This document shows positions 49,345-60,785 of a stretch of DNA of 64,000 nt, one piece after another. The notes beneath the pieces were generated by a model. It worked only from the letters and a program-made list of their open reading frames with translations. It had not been told where the DNA came from and ran no database searches. The stretch covers positions 206,664,113-206,728,112 of the forward strand of contig NC_057810.1 in NCBI RefSeq assembly GCF_018294505.1, written 5' to 3'. The translations under genes were made by a program, and so were the position numbers. The stretch is from Triticum aestivum. Taxonomy: Eukaryota; Streptophyta; Magnoliopsida; Poales; Poaceae. Within the stretch, counting starts at the first letter, position 1; every line of letters begins with the position of its first letter.

Positions 49345-50928
49345 TTGTTGAGGTTCATCATCAATGATTGGACTTTCTTGTTCTTGCTCTTGATGATGAT
49401 CTTGTTCTTGATGATTATCATTAAGAGGGACTTGATCATCCTTTTCAGCTTGGGCTAAGGGTATCGGTTGAACAATAGGAGCTTGTGGTGGTATGGATGT
49501 TGAAGTAGTTTGATGATGTGTGAGACCTCCATCTTCTTATTCATCATCATGAGGTTCTTGTTCCATAGGAAGAAGTGCACCAACACCCATGGTCAAAATG
49601 TCTTGAGAAGAATCTTCTTCACCTACATCACTTAGATCAACTTGCTCCCCATGGGAGCCATTAAATTCATCAAACACCACGTCACAAGTTTCTACAAAAC
49701 ATCCATTGGATTTGTTGTAGACTCTATAGGCGAGAGAGTTTCATCCATAGCCAACAAATATACCCTCAATTGTTTTGGATTGAAATTTTCCTAACCGTTC
49801 TCTTTTGTTGAGGATGAAACATTTGCACCCAAATACACGAAAGTACTTGACATTTGGCTTGTTTCCAGTTAGAAGCTCATATGGAGTCTTTTCCAATATA
49901 GTGCGGAGGAAGAGCCGGTTTGATGCATGGCATGCGGTATTGACAGCTTCGGCCCAAAAACTATGTGGTGACTTGTATTCATCCAACATGGACCTTGCCA
50001 TCTCTACAAGTGTACGGTTCTTCCTTTCAGCTACACCATTTTGCTGAGGAGTGTATGGAGCTGAATATTGATGCTCAATCCCTTCATCACTAAGAAATTC
50101 TTCCAAGGTATAGTTCTTGAACTCAGAGCCATTGTCACTTCTTATTGCCCGGATTTCTTTGTCAAACTTGCGTTGGGCTTGCTTGGCAAAATCAATGAAG
50201 GTGATCTTTGTTTCGTCCTTGGACTTGAGGAAGAACACCCATGTATATCTTGAGTAATCATCAACAATGACAAGCCCATACTTTTTTCCACCAAGACTAT
50301 CCCATGAAGGAGGCCCAAAAAGATCCACATGAAGGAGCTCCTGGGGCCTTGAAGTAGATACTATGTTCTTGGGTGGGTGCTTTGATTGATGTTGCTTCCT
50401 GGCTATGCATCCACTGCACACACGATCTTTCTCAAAAGAGACATTTGTTAGTCCAAGGATGTGATTCCCCTTTAAGAGATCTTGAAGATTTCTCATGCCG
50501 ACATGGGCTAGCCGGCGATGCCATAGCCACCCCTTGTCAGCCTTGGCCATTAGACAAGTTGCATGGAATGTGCTCTCTTTCGAGAAATCAACCGTGTAAA
50601 GGTTGCCATCCAACTCTCCAACAAAGGCCACTTTGAGAGTATCTCTCTTAAAGACTTTCACATCCGTTAGTCCAAAGAGTGTATCATAACCAACAGAAGC
50701 CAATTGGCAAACAGAAAGCAAGTGGTATTTAAGGGATTGGACAAGCATAACATTTGCAAGAGACATGTCGTTTGTGATAGCCACCTTGCCCAACCCGAGT
50801 ACCTGTCCTTTTGAACCTCCACCAAACATAATGCTCATGAATGGTTGAATAGCTTCCATGAAATCGCAGAGCAATTTGCTATCTCCGGTCATATGATTTG
50901 TACATCCACTATTAATCACCCATTTCAC
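49345..50928 (-). pseudogene. Protease end and integrase of element E
   Basis: The 395-codon frame 50928-49741 starts at the protease active site, which reads WVINSGCTNHMTGD where the family has WVLDSGC: the catalytic Asp is Asn. The integrase HHCC region is WLWHRRLAHVGMRNL...CSGCIARKQ. Catalytic residues appear in LLHVDLFGP, IRSDNGSEFKN and QQNGVAERKNRTLVEMARSM. The frame stops at 49741 right after GIFVGYG. The linker to RT (49740-49345) carries another stop near 49538. Confidence 0.87.
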
Positions 50929-50956
50929 TCCACCGGAGAAGTTTACCTACACACAA

Positions 50957-52373
50957 TTAGGACTTGGTTAGAGGCACCCATTTTGCAATGGGACCTCTCA
51001 AGTTAGTTACAAGGGTCTTAGGGACCCAAATAACATAGAACTGGAATGCATTTCGAGGACCAACAAATTTTGCAAAGACTTCTCCATCCTTAGTCTCACG
51101 AAGTACATAGGAAGGAGGCATGAACTCTTTAGGCTTGTTGAGAGTGGGCATGCCCCTTGTGGCCTTCCCACTCACAACCTTACCTTTCTCCTTGTGCCCT
51201 TCTCTTACAAATGTTTCTTTTAGAGGAGTTGTGCACTTTTGAGAGGACGTCTTCTTCTTGCTTGTGCTCGGGTCAAACCCAAGTCCCTCTTGGCAAACAC
51301 CTCATTGTGTTGGCTCAAAATCTCATCAAGATTCTTTTGCCCTTGAGCACATGTCATGAGACCTTTCTCAATTTGAGCCTTGAGAAAACGATTTTCCTCA
51401 AGAATAGATGCTAGATCACTACTAGAGTTAGTAGTACAAGCATCAAAATTTATAATAGGGGAAGAGTAAGCCTTGGCTAGAGTTTCAAGATAAGTAAGTT
51501 TGAGCGTCTCAAAACTCTTTCTAAGAACGGTGAGCTCTCCTTCCTTAGTCTTGAGAGACACGGATAGAAGCTCACAATCCTTAGATAGAGAAGCATGAGA
51601 CTTCACAAGCTTACTTTTATCATTCATTAACTCTTCGCAAGAGTCAATAGCCTTTTTCAAGGAGGCAAGATCATTAGTGTGAACATCAATATTTGCACCA
51701 ATTTTTAAGCATAGTTCATCATTTCGTGCTTCCTCATATTGGACTTTCCGCTCAAGGATTTCACACTTTTCCTTTTCCTCGGTGACGAGGGTTTCGAGTT
51801 CCTTAATGGTGATGGTGTGCTTACTCACCATCTCCATAAGCATACGAAACATAGTGAGTTTCTTTCCTTTGAGGGAGCACATGAACTTATTAAGTTTAGC
51901 AATCATAGGATCATCTAGATCATCATCCTCATAGCTATCCTCCGCATCAAGATACTCATCACTAGGAGTAGAAGGTGTGAAAAGAGGAGGATTTGATCGT
52001 GGAGTTACCTTGACCTTGTCAGAAGAGCTTTGGTCCTCTCCTTCTTCAACCATGGCCTTTGCCATTAGGCACTTGTGAGCGTTGCCCTTGTAATCTTTCA
52101 TGTAGTTGTAGGTGACCACGTCACCACTCTTGTTTACTAACCTCAACGTGTTTTGAGAGTCTTGAGCAACTCCGGCAACACCACTAACATCATCCGGATC
52201 AGATTCTTCTTGAGCAACCATTGCCTTTCCATCTCTCTTCTTGAGCTTGGAGTTCAAAGGATTTGGCAACTTCTTCTTGGGAAAGGTCTTGGGAAACCTT
52301 GGTTTATCTTCTCTCTTCTCATAAGGGCACTCGTTGGAGAAGTGATTGGTTTCTTCACAGTTGTAGCATTTTC
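50957..52373 (-). pseudogene. gag C-terminal part of element E: zinc knuckle and coiled-coil
   Basis: The CCHC knuckle CYNCEETNHFSNEC lies at about 52370-52329. The following 349-codon frame (52269-51220) has an acidic middle and long heptad-like helices (MVSKHTITIKELETLVTEEK, then ASLKKAIDSCEELMNDKSKL). A shift near 51280 leads to a last segment (51175-50957: VLRETKDGEVFAKFVGPRNA). Long coiled-coil gag regions are usual in this lineage. Confidence 0.78.
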
Positions 52374-53528
52374 TTACTTTCTTCTTTTGAAATCTTCCCT
52401 TGAATTTTCCGCGCTAAACTTCTTGACAAAAAGAGCCATGTCTTCATACGAAGGGCCCTCGTCGGATTCAATCTCATTACCATCTTCATCATCATCATCA
52501 TCTTCTTCTTCTTCACTTTGCTCATCTTCACATACTTGCTTGGCCTTCAATGCAAGATTGATCTTTGATGATGGGGAACCATGCATGGCAAGATGTTTTG
52601 TGGCATTAGCCTTTGACTCTTCAAATAGTTGGAAGGTGGATATGATGTCATCTGTAGTCATTTCCTTGAAGGTATGGTGTTGTATTATGTCCCACACCAT
52701 TTGATGGTGATATGGAGCAAGAGCATGAAGCAACTTATCCACAAGAAACCTCTTAGTCATGTTGAATCCATCTTGTGTCTTGTCACACTCACATGACTCA
52801 ATATCCGCAGTGAGAGTCATGAGACGCTCATGGAGTTGATTGGGGGTTTCACCTTTTTCCATACAAAAGTTTTGCAATTGCCCCTTGGCAATTTCATATT
52901 GAACACTCCGGAGGGTAGAAGTGCCAGTCTTGGATCGTATAATACTTTCCCATAGTTCATTGGCACTTGTGATGTGTATGAATGGTCTCCTTTGCTTTTC
53001 ATCCATACCTATCCTTATACACATGATTGCCGTGTCATTGAGGTTCTTGTCATATATTTCTCTTGGTGTGGGGTTCTTTGGATCAACCACATGATAGCCA
53101 TACTCTATGATCTCCAGCATCTCATCGTTTCCATGTCGAAGATGATCCTGCATAGCAACTCTCCACAAAGCAAAATCGGAAGTGGCACTAAGTAAAGGAG
53201 GTTTGCCTTGAGGATTATATCTTGGTTTCTCAACCTGAGGTCTTGCATAAAGCCAAGGAACACTGGCGTGTTCATTGCTAGGAGGTTGTTGACCAAGTGA
53301 TGAAGTAGGCACGGTTGGCCCCGAACCCACACCACTTGAGTGTGGTGCAAGCACCGCGGACAACGTGGCTAATCTCAGTTGGACCAGGGCCTCAAGAGAA
53401 GCATCATGCTCCTCTTTTTGCTTAGCAAGAGCCCGTTCTAGATCCTCAGACGTAAAGGACTTGACTTCAGAAGAAACCTCACCTTTATCCTTAGGATCTA
53501 CAACCAGGGGAGTCCCATCTGGGTTCAT
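52374..53528 (-). pseudogene. gag N-terminal part of element E
   Basis: A 384-codon open frame starts MNPDGTPLVVDPKDKGEVSS. The copia gag core (UBN2-type) is recognisable: FALWRVAMQDHLRH, TSANELWESIIRSK, CMEKGETPNQLHERLMTLTA, LVDKLLHALAPYHHQMVWDI. The tail is acidic (EEEEDDDDDEDGNE). It ends at a stop within an A-rich run (AAGAAAGTAAG); a one-base shift would join it to the zinc-knuckle frame. Confidence 0.85.
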
Positions 53529-53568
53529 CTCGCTCTAGGGCGGTTAAGCCACAAGAATAGAGCACGAG

Positions 53569-53580
53569 GCTCTGATACCA
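53569..53580 (-). other. Primer-binding site of element E (initiator Met tRNA)
   Basis: On the minus strand TGGTATCAGAGC follows the LTR end (TTTCA) after two bases. This is the standard copia initiator-Met primer site. Confidence 0.93.
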
Positions 53581-53582
53581 AT

Positions 53583-53966
53583 TGAAAGGATCGAGATGGA
53601 CCTAGAGGGGGGGGTGAATAGGTACAATTACAAATTGTAATTATTACTTAGCAATTTTAGGCAATAATGCGGAATATGAAGATGAGCCTAACAATTGCAC
53701 ATGAGCACAAAGTACTAAGCAAGTGACACAAACACGTAAGTAGGCAAGCACAATATGATGTACGTAAGTGTAAAGAGACAAGTAACCACAAGTAGAGAGT
53801 TAGGGTTATGAATAACCGCAACTCCGGGAGACGAGGATGTATGCCGATATTCACTTCCTTGGAGGGAAGCTAGTCACCGTTAGAGAGGTGGATGTTACCA
53901 CGAAGGCACACCAACGCCACGAAGGCTCACCCTATTCTCCCTTTGAGACAACACCATGGAGGCGTT
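53583..53966 (-). repeat. 5' LTR of element E, terminal 384 bp
   Basis: This matches 43272 onward with about 20 differences by eye, roughly 95% identity. It is cut by the CACTA end at 53967. The last three bases, GTT, are the expected CACTA target duplication. Confidence 0.9.
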
Positions 53967-53980
53967 CACTACTAGGAAAA

Positions 53981-54285
53981 GGCCTACTAATGGCGCACCG
54001 GTTTTGCCTACTAATGGCGCACTACCGGTGCTCCATTAGTACCACGCCACTAGTATTTTTTACTAATGGCGCACCATTGGTGCGCCATTAGTATCTAGTA
54101 TACTAATGGCGCACCAAGCAGTGCGCCATTAGTATCTAAGACCATGCGCCATTAGTATGCCTCCCGGGGGGCCATACGTAACCATGTGCTTTGTCATACT
54201 AATGGCGCACTCTGTGGTGATGCGCCATTAGTATCCTTTGGCATACTAATGGCGCACCTGAAGGTGATGCGCCATTAGTATGAAT
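53981..54285. repeat. CACTA subterminal repeats, direct and inverted
   Basis: ACTAATGGCGC occurs about six times and its complement GCGCCATTAGT about five times, mostly as back-to-back pairs that could form short hairpins. In En/Spm such motifs bind the TNPA protein. Confidence 0.88.
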
Positions 54286-54521
54286 ATTTGTTTTTTTACT
54301 TTTCTTATTTTTGCACAGGTTACAAAATATATTATTGGACAAAATATAGACAACAGCACACAGCAGCAGCAGATTCATCGAATACAATAGAAGATTAGTC
54401 TCCGAATAAAATTCATCATATTAGTCTCCGAATTCAAAAGACCGAACAAAGATAAAACATTACAAGTCTCAAGACCGCGAGTATCGAGTTTGTCTTCACA
54501 TTACAAGTCGATATCGATCAT

Positions 54522-54776
54522 CTAAACTACCATCACATAGAAGAGAGGTGCGGTCATCACGATGAGCATCATCGCGATCAAACTGGTCTTCACCCGGTTC
54601 CTCCAACGCTCCCTCCTCTCTCCCGCTAGATAGCGGGCGTATCTAGATTCAGCCTCCACCCTAGTGGTGTACCCTTTGTAACTGTTACCGCTGAAACGGT
54701 GAACATGTCTCCGACACTCCTCCCAGTCGTCGTAGACTCCGGGAACCTTACCCTTGTACACGACATACGACGACAT
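54522..54776 (-). CDS. Small CACTA-borne ORF: RNase H1-type hybrid-binding domain plus membrane segment
   Basis: 84 residues from ATG 54776; the frame extends to 54869, but that hydrophobic leader is probably 5' sequence. Residues 3-52 match the N-terminal domain of RNase H1 (also called the caulimovirus viroplasmin domain): YVVYKGKVPGVYDDWEEC, then HRFSGNSYKGYTT and EAESRYARYL. In RNase H1 this fold binds RNA-DNA hybrids. A basic stretch (GERRERWRNRVK) and a hydrophobic helix, residues 65-84 (SLIAMMLIVMTAPLFYVMVV), end the protein. There is no RNase H catalytic domain. It lies between the CACTA terminus and the TNPA-like gene, same strand. Function unknown. Confidence 0.65.
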   Translation of the reverse strand: MSSYVVYKGKVPGVYDDWEECRRHVHRFSGNSYKGYTTRVEAESRYARYLAGERRERWRNRVKTSLIAMMLIVMTAPLFYVMVV

Positions 54777-55019
54777 CTCTATGCACAAGCCAAACAACAG
54801 ACAATACATAAGCAATATGTAAGTATGCAACAAAAGGATCGGAAGAGAAAAGCAAGACATTAATAGCACGATTCATTATCCTACTAATAAATAGCATCGA
54901 TTACATCTAAGTTGAATGACTGTCCAAACCAAAGAGACATACGAATTCATTAAAGTTTAATTACAACATGAGCCAATCAATGTTTCAGAACTACACATCA
55001 CTACTTTCGACTCGACTCA

Positions 55020-57999
55020 TCAGACATGAGCGTGGATGAAGTCGTCGTCTGTCGTGATGGTCATGAAATCGCGGTCGTTGTCACCCTGCATTTGTAGCGT
55101 TCCATCTATCTCACTGTTGGATGGTTGATATCTGAGGAAGAACTGCCCGGAGGTATGAAGGACATCTTGATGGATGATGTCTGCAAACTCCGACTGGATG
55201 CGAAAGAATTCTTGTCTGAGGTCCGCGTCCTGGATTGCCGACAACCTCGCGGCCCAATCTTTGAGATTATCTGGTAGCAGAAGGTGATGATGGTCCCTTA
55301 CGATCGCCCGCATGTGATGGAGGGCATAGTAGGCATCCTTCTGACCGCCAGGCGGCTGCTTGACGCAGCAAAACTTTGTATTGTGTGAGAAGGTGTGCTT
55401 GCCGTACTTACGAACTGCCCTGGTGAAGGTGCCCCCAGATTTGGCATAGCCGGGGAGAACATCATCAAAAACTTTCTTGAAATTTGTGTAGTCTATCTTG
55501 AAATTTGTGGCCCGTCCTGAGCACGGATCGAACTCGGTGCCGGCTGGCTCGCACCGGCGCCCTTGTTAGTCTTTCATTTCTGTCCCTTCTTCTGGATCTC
55601 CTGTAATGGGACCGAGTTTTGCTCATAGACCGCCTTCTTGAGCGTGTTGGGGCTGATAATATTTCGCACCTCAGCTATCTGAGGCTCGGTGAAGGCGGGA
55701 GCTGGAGGTGTCTCCTGAGAACTGAACGCCAGACGACGCCTGTTGCAATTGGATTTCTCCATTGTACCAGCTAGATCGCGATCGTCTTGGTTGGGTTCTT
55801 GAGAAAGAGGCCCGCAGAACTCGTCAGCGTACCCATGTTCGGCAAAGTACTTATGGACTTTGGTAAATGTACCATCGTCGTTGTCGTCGTTGTCTAGATC
55901 CTGTGCCAGAGGGATGTCCGGATCCAGTGCCATAGGGATGTCCGGCATAGGGATGTACGGCAGGTCCGGTAGCGTTGCGGCGTTCTTGCCATGGCTTGGC
56001 GCCGGCACGACTGGCGGTCTTGTCCGTTGGGTGGTGTCCCCCGCCCCCAAATGAATCTGGCTCTTCGGCCAAAGCAGGGGCCAGTTTACGCAGGCGCTGA
56101 GGGTCATCTCATCTTCTTTGTCGGCCCCAGCGGGTCGAATCGGAGGTAACAGCTCGTTGCAGCCTGGCAGCACCTGAACCACTTCAACCTTATACACTGT
56201 GGGTGGCATCGGATTACCGTGGAACATGGGGTTGCCCGGTTGAACGATTCTGCCCTTGGCGACATCGACCAACTCGCCACCCACGAAGTGCAGAAGAGTG
56301 CAAGGAACGTCGGCGGCGCCCTGCGAAAACATGTAGGGCGTCAGGGATGCCCAGTCAAAGGCAAGGAAATGAAGTCATCGTCCGAGAGGCTTAGTTACCG
56401 TGATGCCGTCGAGCTCGGCTAATGTTGAGGCACCACCAACGGCGGGCGTGCAACTGACGGAGGGGGCGCTTGCTGGCGAGGTGCCGGCCGGCGTACACCC
56501 GGGTGCATTAAGCTCCAATGCCCGTGCCGGCGCCGGAGACACGAATACCGCCTCCGCCGGAGACACCAATGGCGCCGCCTGCGCGTTGTGCGAGTTGCTG
56601 GCCGTGAAGCTGGGAACCGGGGGAGGCCCCTATTGGCCGCCCACAATCCACATCGTCAGCCGATGAATCAACGTAGGGACCATGGCGTTGAGCTTCGTTC
56701 CCAGTTGTTGTTCCACTTGCTCTTGGACAAGCTCCGGAATCCGCGCCACTTGTGCCTTGAGTGCTTCAACCTCGCGCGTCTGGCTTTCTGAGCTGGTCTT
56801 TTTCTCCTTCCCCCACCAGTGGTATAGTATGACGACCATTTTGTGGACAAGCCTTTGCCGGCCACACGACCAGCTAACGTCGGCTTACTGAGCTTATCCT
56901 TGTTTTTCATTATGTTCAACGCCCTATTTAAAGGGGTGTCGAAAGGGGAGCTCTGAGAAGACCCCGCGCTACTGCTTTCAGTTTCCTGCGGAAGGAACGT
57001 GAACCATTTAGAAATATTGGGGAGTAATTAGAGTGCAACCATATGGAGCTAATTACGCGGGGGTGTATTCCTTACCAGAACAAGCTCAAGCGCCCTGGTC
57101 TTCGGATCCGTGGTAAGCTCCTTTGTTATCGGGTCCTCCTTGTACCGGGCCCTGACAAAGTTCCTGGTCTGCTTGTCACTGCTGTATTTCTCGAAGCGGG
57201 GCGGTAGGCCTTGCTCGGCACGCTCCGCGTCCTCCTTGTCCCATATAGGCTCCGCCACTCTGTAACCGCCGGGACCGAGTTTGTGTTCCCCTAAGTTCAA
57301 CTCCCGCATTTCTTTCCCCCACTGACTTGATTCGGAGGTTGTGCTGCTCTCGCACTTGATCTTGAACTCCTTGTAGTCATCTTCGCTGATCGAAGAATAT
57401 TTCGCCTTGATCTTCTCATAACTATCACCTTTATCAGTCATTCTCTTCACTGCGCTTCTCCAAGTAGACAGGGCCGTGCTCATCCTCGTGAGGGCGGCAC
57501 TGTTCAGTTTATTGCCTGAGAGGCGTGTGTTTTCAAAATCGGTGGGGAACTTGTATCGTTCGTGCAGCTTCATGAAGAGGAGGTTGCGCAAATTCCCTCG
57601 GTCCTTATGCCTAAGGTTCTCGGTGTTGATCGAGACGGTGCTCCGGAGAATGCACCCGAGCTGAAGCGAGTACCCCTTGACTATATGTTTGGGCTCCGTT
57701 GGATGCCCGTCGGAGTCCACTTGAGTAAATTCCTCCTTGAGGGTGCTAAGCGCATTCGAGCACCGGTCCTTCCTTTGCTTCTTCGGTTGGCTGCCATCTG
57801 TGTGTGCGCCGCCATCATCATTGGTGGCATCCTCGGCGGCACCATCAGTGGTGTCATCCCCGACGCCACTAGGGGTTGTGTAGTCAGGATCGGTGTCTTC
57901 CGCAGCGTCCTCATAGCGGTGAGGTTGTTCCTCCATCTCCTGGGACAGCTCCCAAAATTGCTTGCCGCCCGAACCGCCGACCTCATCGTTGTTGGCCAT
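55020..57999 (-). pseudogene. CACTA TNPA-like gene (plant transposase En/Spm family), damaged
   Basis: Exon 1 runs from ATG 57999 (MANNDEVGGSGG) to about 57076 at a GTAAGG donor. It encodes the Ptta/En/Spm (PF03004-type) domain: STLKEEFTQVD, GYSLQLGCILRSTVS, LNSAALTRMSTALSTWRSA. Exon 2 starts near 56985 after CGCAG (ETESSSAGSSQSSPFDTPLN). It then shifts frame near 56815 into a helical segment (EVEALKAQVARIPELVQEQV) and has a stop near 56630. A Pro/Ala-rich part leads to a DUF8039-like region at 56330-56060 (ELVDVAKGRIVQPGNPMFHG, MTLSACVNWPLLWPKSQ). The C-terminal frame 55450-55020 (AVRKYGKHTFSHNTKFCCVK, QPPGGQKDAYYALHHMRAIV) recalls a Ulp1-type peptidase end without its usual catalytic Cys. 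One shift and one stop make it non-functional. Confidence 0.72.
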
Positions 58000-58070
58000 G
58001 TTTCGCTCTAAATAGGAAAACAGTTTGGTCAAAAAGTTGGTTATTGTCAAGGAACAAGATCATGGTCTCA

Positions 58071-58400
58071 TCATTTAGGGTTTGTCGACACCGAGGCATC
58101 CTAAAAGCTAAGCTTTTATCATTTAGGGTTTGTCGACGCCGAGGCACCCTAAAAGCCTAAGCGTACATCATTTAGATTCTCATCGACACTGAGGCACCCT
58201 AAAAGCCAAGGTTTCATCATTTAGGGTTTGTCGACACCGAGGCACCCTAAATGCTAAGTTAAGTTTTCATCATTTAGGGTTTATCGATGCCGAGGCACCC
58301 TAGGTTGGGCCTAATCACTTGGCACTAATCACTTGGCTCTATTGCCACATATGTTGGGTTTATCATCTAGGGTTTATCGATGCTGAGCAAAATTCTAAGT
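58071..58400. repeat. Degenerate tandem repeat, 45-50 bp unit
   Basis: The unit TCATTTAGGGTTTGTCGACA then CCGAGGCACCCTAAAAGC repeats five to six times with variation just upstream of the TNPA-like gene. Confidence 0.85.
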
Positions 58401-58511
58401 TGGCCTAATCACTTGGCTCTATTGCCACCTATGGTTTAATGCAGCAAGAATAAAGGGGCAGTTGATCCTACTTAATTAAGTACTAAGATACCCCAGCCCA
58501 TGCATTAGTAG

Positions 58512-58609
58512 CAAGTACCCCATATGTCCGATTTTTAGCGAAGTCATGCTAAAATTCACGGAAAATTTCAGCATGACCTTTGCTGAAAATAGGACATATG
58601 GAGTACCCG
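58512..58609. repeat. Long imperfect hairpin
   Basis: Two arms of about 45 bp face each other: GTACCCCATATGTCC...TCATGCTAAAATTC and AAATTTCAGCATGA...GGACATATGGAGTAC, with a very short loop. There are a few mismatches. Confidence 0.85.
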
Positions 58610-60785
58610 AATTTGCCGGAACGGAAGTTAATAGACATTCCGGCAAACTCAAGGGCCTCTCGGGGTACCTGCAAAATCATCACGACACGAAGGGCCTCTC
58701 AAGGGCCTCAAGCAGCAGCGGCGTCTCCCAGGACCCCATTTTTTTGCTAAATTTCTTTGAGCAACAATCAGAGCAGAAAATTCAGCATATTTCTATACAA
58801 CATCACTGTAAAGATGAAGAACAGTTCTACAGCAGCCCATTTATATACAATAGCATCTTTGGTCATACCAATTTCTGAAACAATTCAAATCTGAACTGTA
58901 TCTTGCGTAGGCACCACTACTGCAAGTGCCATACTACTGCAAGTGCCATACAACTGCAAGTGCTATACTACTGTAGGAAAGGAGGATCATCATACACATA
59001 TATAGGAAAGGAAGCCCATTCCTATTTTAGGAAGCAAACAGATGTACACATAAGATAAAAATGTAGTGCTGAAAGTTTAATGCTTACAAAAGACTTGCTG
59101 AAATAGTGAAAAATATGGAGTCACCAAGCTGGCTAAGAAACTCCCAAAGTCCACTAGCAAATCCAAGATATAATCCTGTTACACACATCATAACAATTTA
59201 AGATAATTAGGATAAGGATAGTAGGAAATGAAAAAGAAAGAGCTCAAAAAACAATCACAACAGAAAAATAATAAAAACCTAGTCCTAGAAGAAAATAAAT
59301 CCTAAAAGAAAAGAAATCCTAAAATCTGGAGCAAGTCCTAGCAGTAGTAGTCCAACTAGATGGCCACCACTACTACTCCTATCACTAGAGTAATTTAGGT
59401 ACACCCAATAGACCTTAAAACTACTACTTCATCAATGATGACTCACATGGTACAAAAGAAGTTGAGTGGACCAAGTTACAAATCCAACAAGATTCTAGGA
59501 TGTGAACCAAATGATTTGCCAATAAAAGGTAACAATGATATTGCAGGAATAGACCTTCCTAAAATAGGAATGATAATCTATTGTCAATAACCATTGAATA
59601 AAACAGATTTACCAACAAAATCTAAAAGGACACCTGCCTATCAGATTCAAACAGTTTATCATTTTCTAAAGTCATAAGCACAACAATCCTGATCAGAACT
59701 AACACTACTTCATACAAATAACCAATTAAGCACCAAAAAAGCAAATAAACACTAATCAGCAGGCACTCTCCTGCTACAGCTAACCAAAATCTGCTAGCTG
59801 ATTCTTAAATCAGACAGTTTGAGCACTACAATTCTCACAAGATCTGCAATAGGTCAGGTAAAGACAGTTTGAGCACTACAATTCTCACAAGATCTGCAAT
59901 AGGTCAGGTAAAAACAGTGATGACCAAGTTGTAACTACTTGAACAATCAGTGGACGAGATATTCACAACATAAAGGTTGTGCACCTCAAATATATAAATC
60001 ACATGGTATACAAATAATTACTTGGAGAAACATGTTCACTGTAGTTTACTGAACATGTTAGGCATTTGTCATGTCATAATCTTTGCCATTTTACAATTAA
60101 ATTTCTAAGACGGAGCTATTGATAAATTGAACTGTTAAGCACTTGTCATGTCATAATCTTGGAGAAGGAAGAAGCAGTACATAGGAGATTCAGAACAGTA
60201 GCTAGGTAGATAGTCACAGTACACAAATTCATGCTTGTGTGTAAAAGTTCACTGGTAATCTCATTGTGCTGCTGTAAACAAAGATTGCAAGAAGATCTCA
60301 ATCTTACTAATTGTTGTTGCATGAGTATTATTGAGATCTTATTGATTGTTGTTGAGCAAACCTACCCCTATCTAAATTGAAAATACACATCTTCAATACT
60401 CTAATTATACAAACTGGAAATTATGACAGTACATGCAGATCTCAGTTTCAAACTTGAATAATTTACAAGCAGGTCTAGAAAAATGCACTTGTTTGTGTGG
60501 ACTAATTTTGAAGCAGTTTGTAGAGTGCTGTCAAAATTGAGAATGGTGACTGAATTTAATTGATTTTTTCAGTAAAGTTCATATGGAAAGGTAATAAATC
60601 AGTTTTGATTCTATTGACAGGAGTACATTGAACTCTGTCAATACAATTAGACATGAATAAGAACTCTGTCTAAACATTCAGTCTATACTTCAAGATTAAA
60701 CTATCTAAATATTCAGTATGCTATTGACAGGACTAGTAAACATTCAATCTAAATATGAACTCTGCCAATAGATTCAGTTGATGAT
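58610..60785. other. Non-coding AT-rich sequence, probably CACTA interior
   Basis: No coding frame or RNA gene is seen. Two adjacent 50-bp copies (GACAGTTTGAGCACTACAAT...) occur at 59813-59862 and 59863-59912. Words such as CTATTGACAGG recur near 60612-60730. Confidence 0.5.
59813..59912. repeat. 50-bp tandem duplication
   Basis: Two practically identical 50-bp copies lie head to tail (59813-59862, 59863-59912). Confidence 0.95.

Larger units (their letters stand above)
43272..53966 (-). mobile_element. Element E: Sirevirus-like (Maximus-type) copia retrotransposon
   Basis: The order on the minus strand is 5' LTR (cut at 53966), initiator-Met PBS, gag with CCHC and a long coiled region, protease, integrase, RT-RNase H, an extra ORF, polypurine-like tracts and 3' LTR (43272-44654). 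Integrase before RT makes it copia. The long gag, the extra ORF after pol, repeated PPT-like motifs and palindrome clusters match the known Sirevirus layout. CACTA insertion splits the 5' LTR. Confidence 0.85.
53967..60785 (-). mobile_element. CACTA (En/Spm) transposon, left end and internal part
   Basis: The terminus CACTACTAGGAAAAGGCC starts at 53967 inside an LTR. It is followed by subterminal repeats, a small ORF, a TNPA-like gene on the minus strand and repeat-rich non-coding sequence. No matching CCTAGTAGTG end is seen before 64000, so the other terminus and any transposase (TNPD) gene must lie to the right, or have been lost. The right limit given is only the start of the LINE. Confidence 0.8.

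Noticed and set aside
54522..54869. Endogenous caulimovirus, suggested by the viroplasmin-type domain
   Set aside because: Only the small hybrid-binding domain is present; no movement, coat or polymerase gene occurs, and it lies within CACTA ends.
58546..58878. 110-codon frame
   Set aside because: It starts in a hairpin repeat and has no domain or codon pattern.
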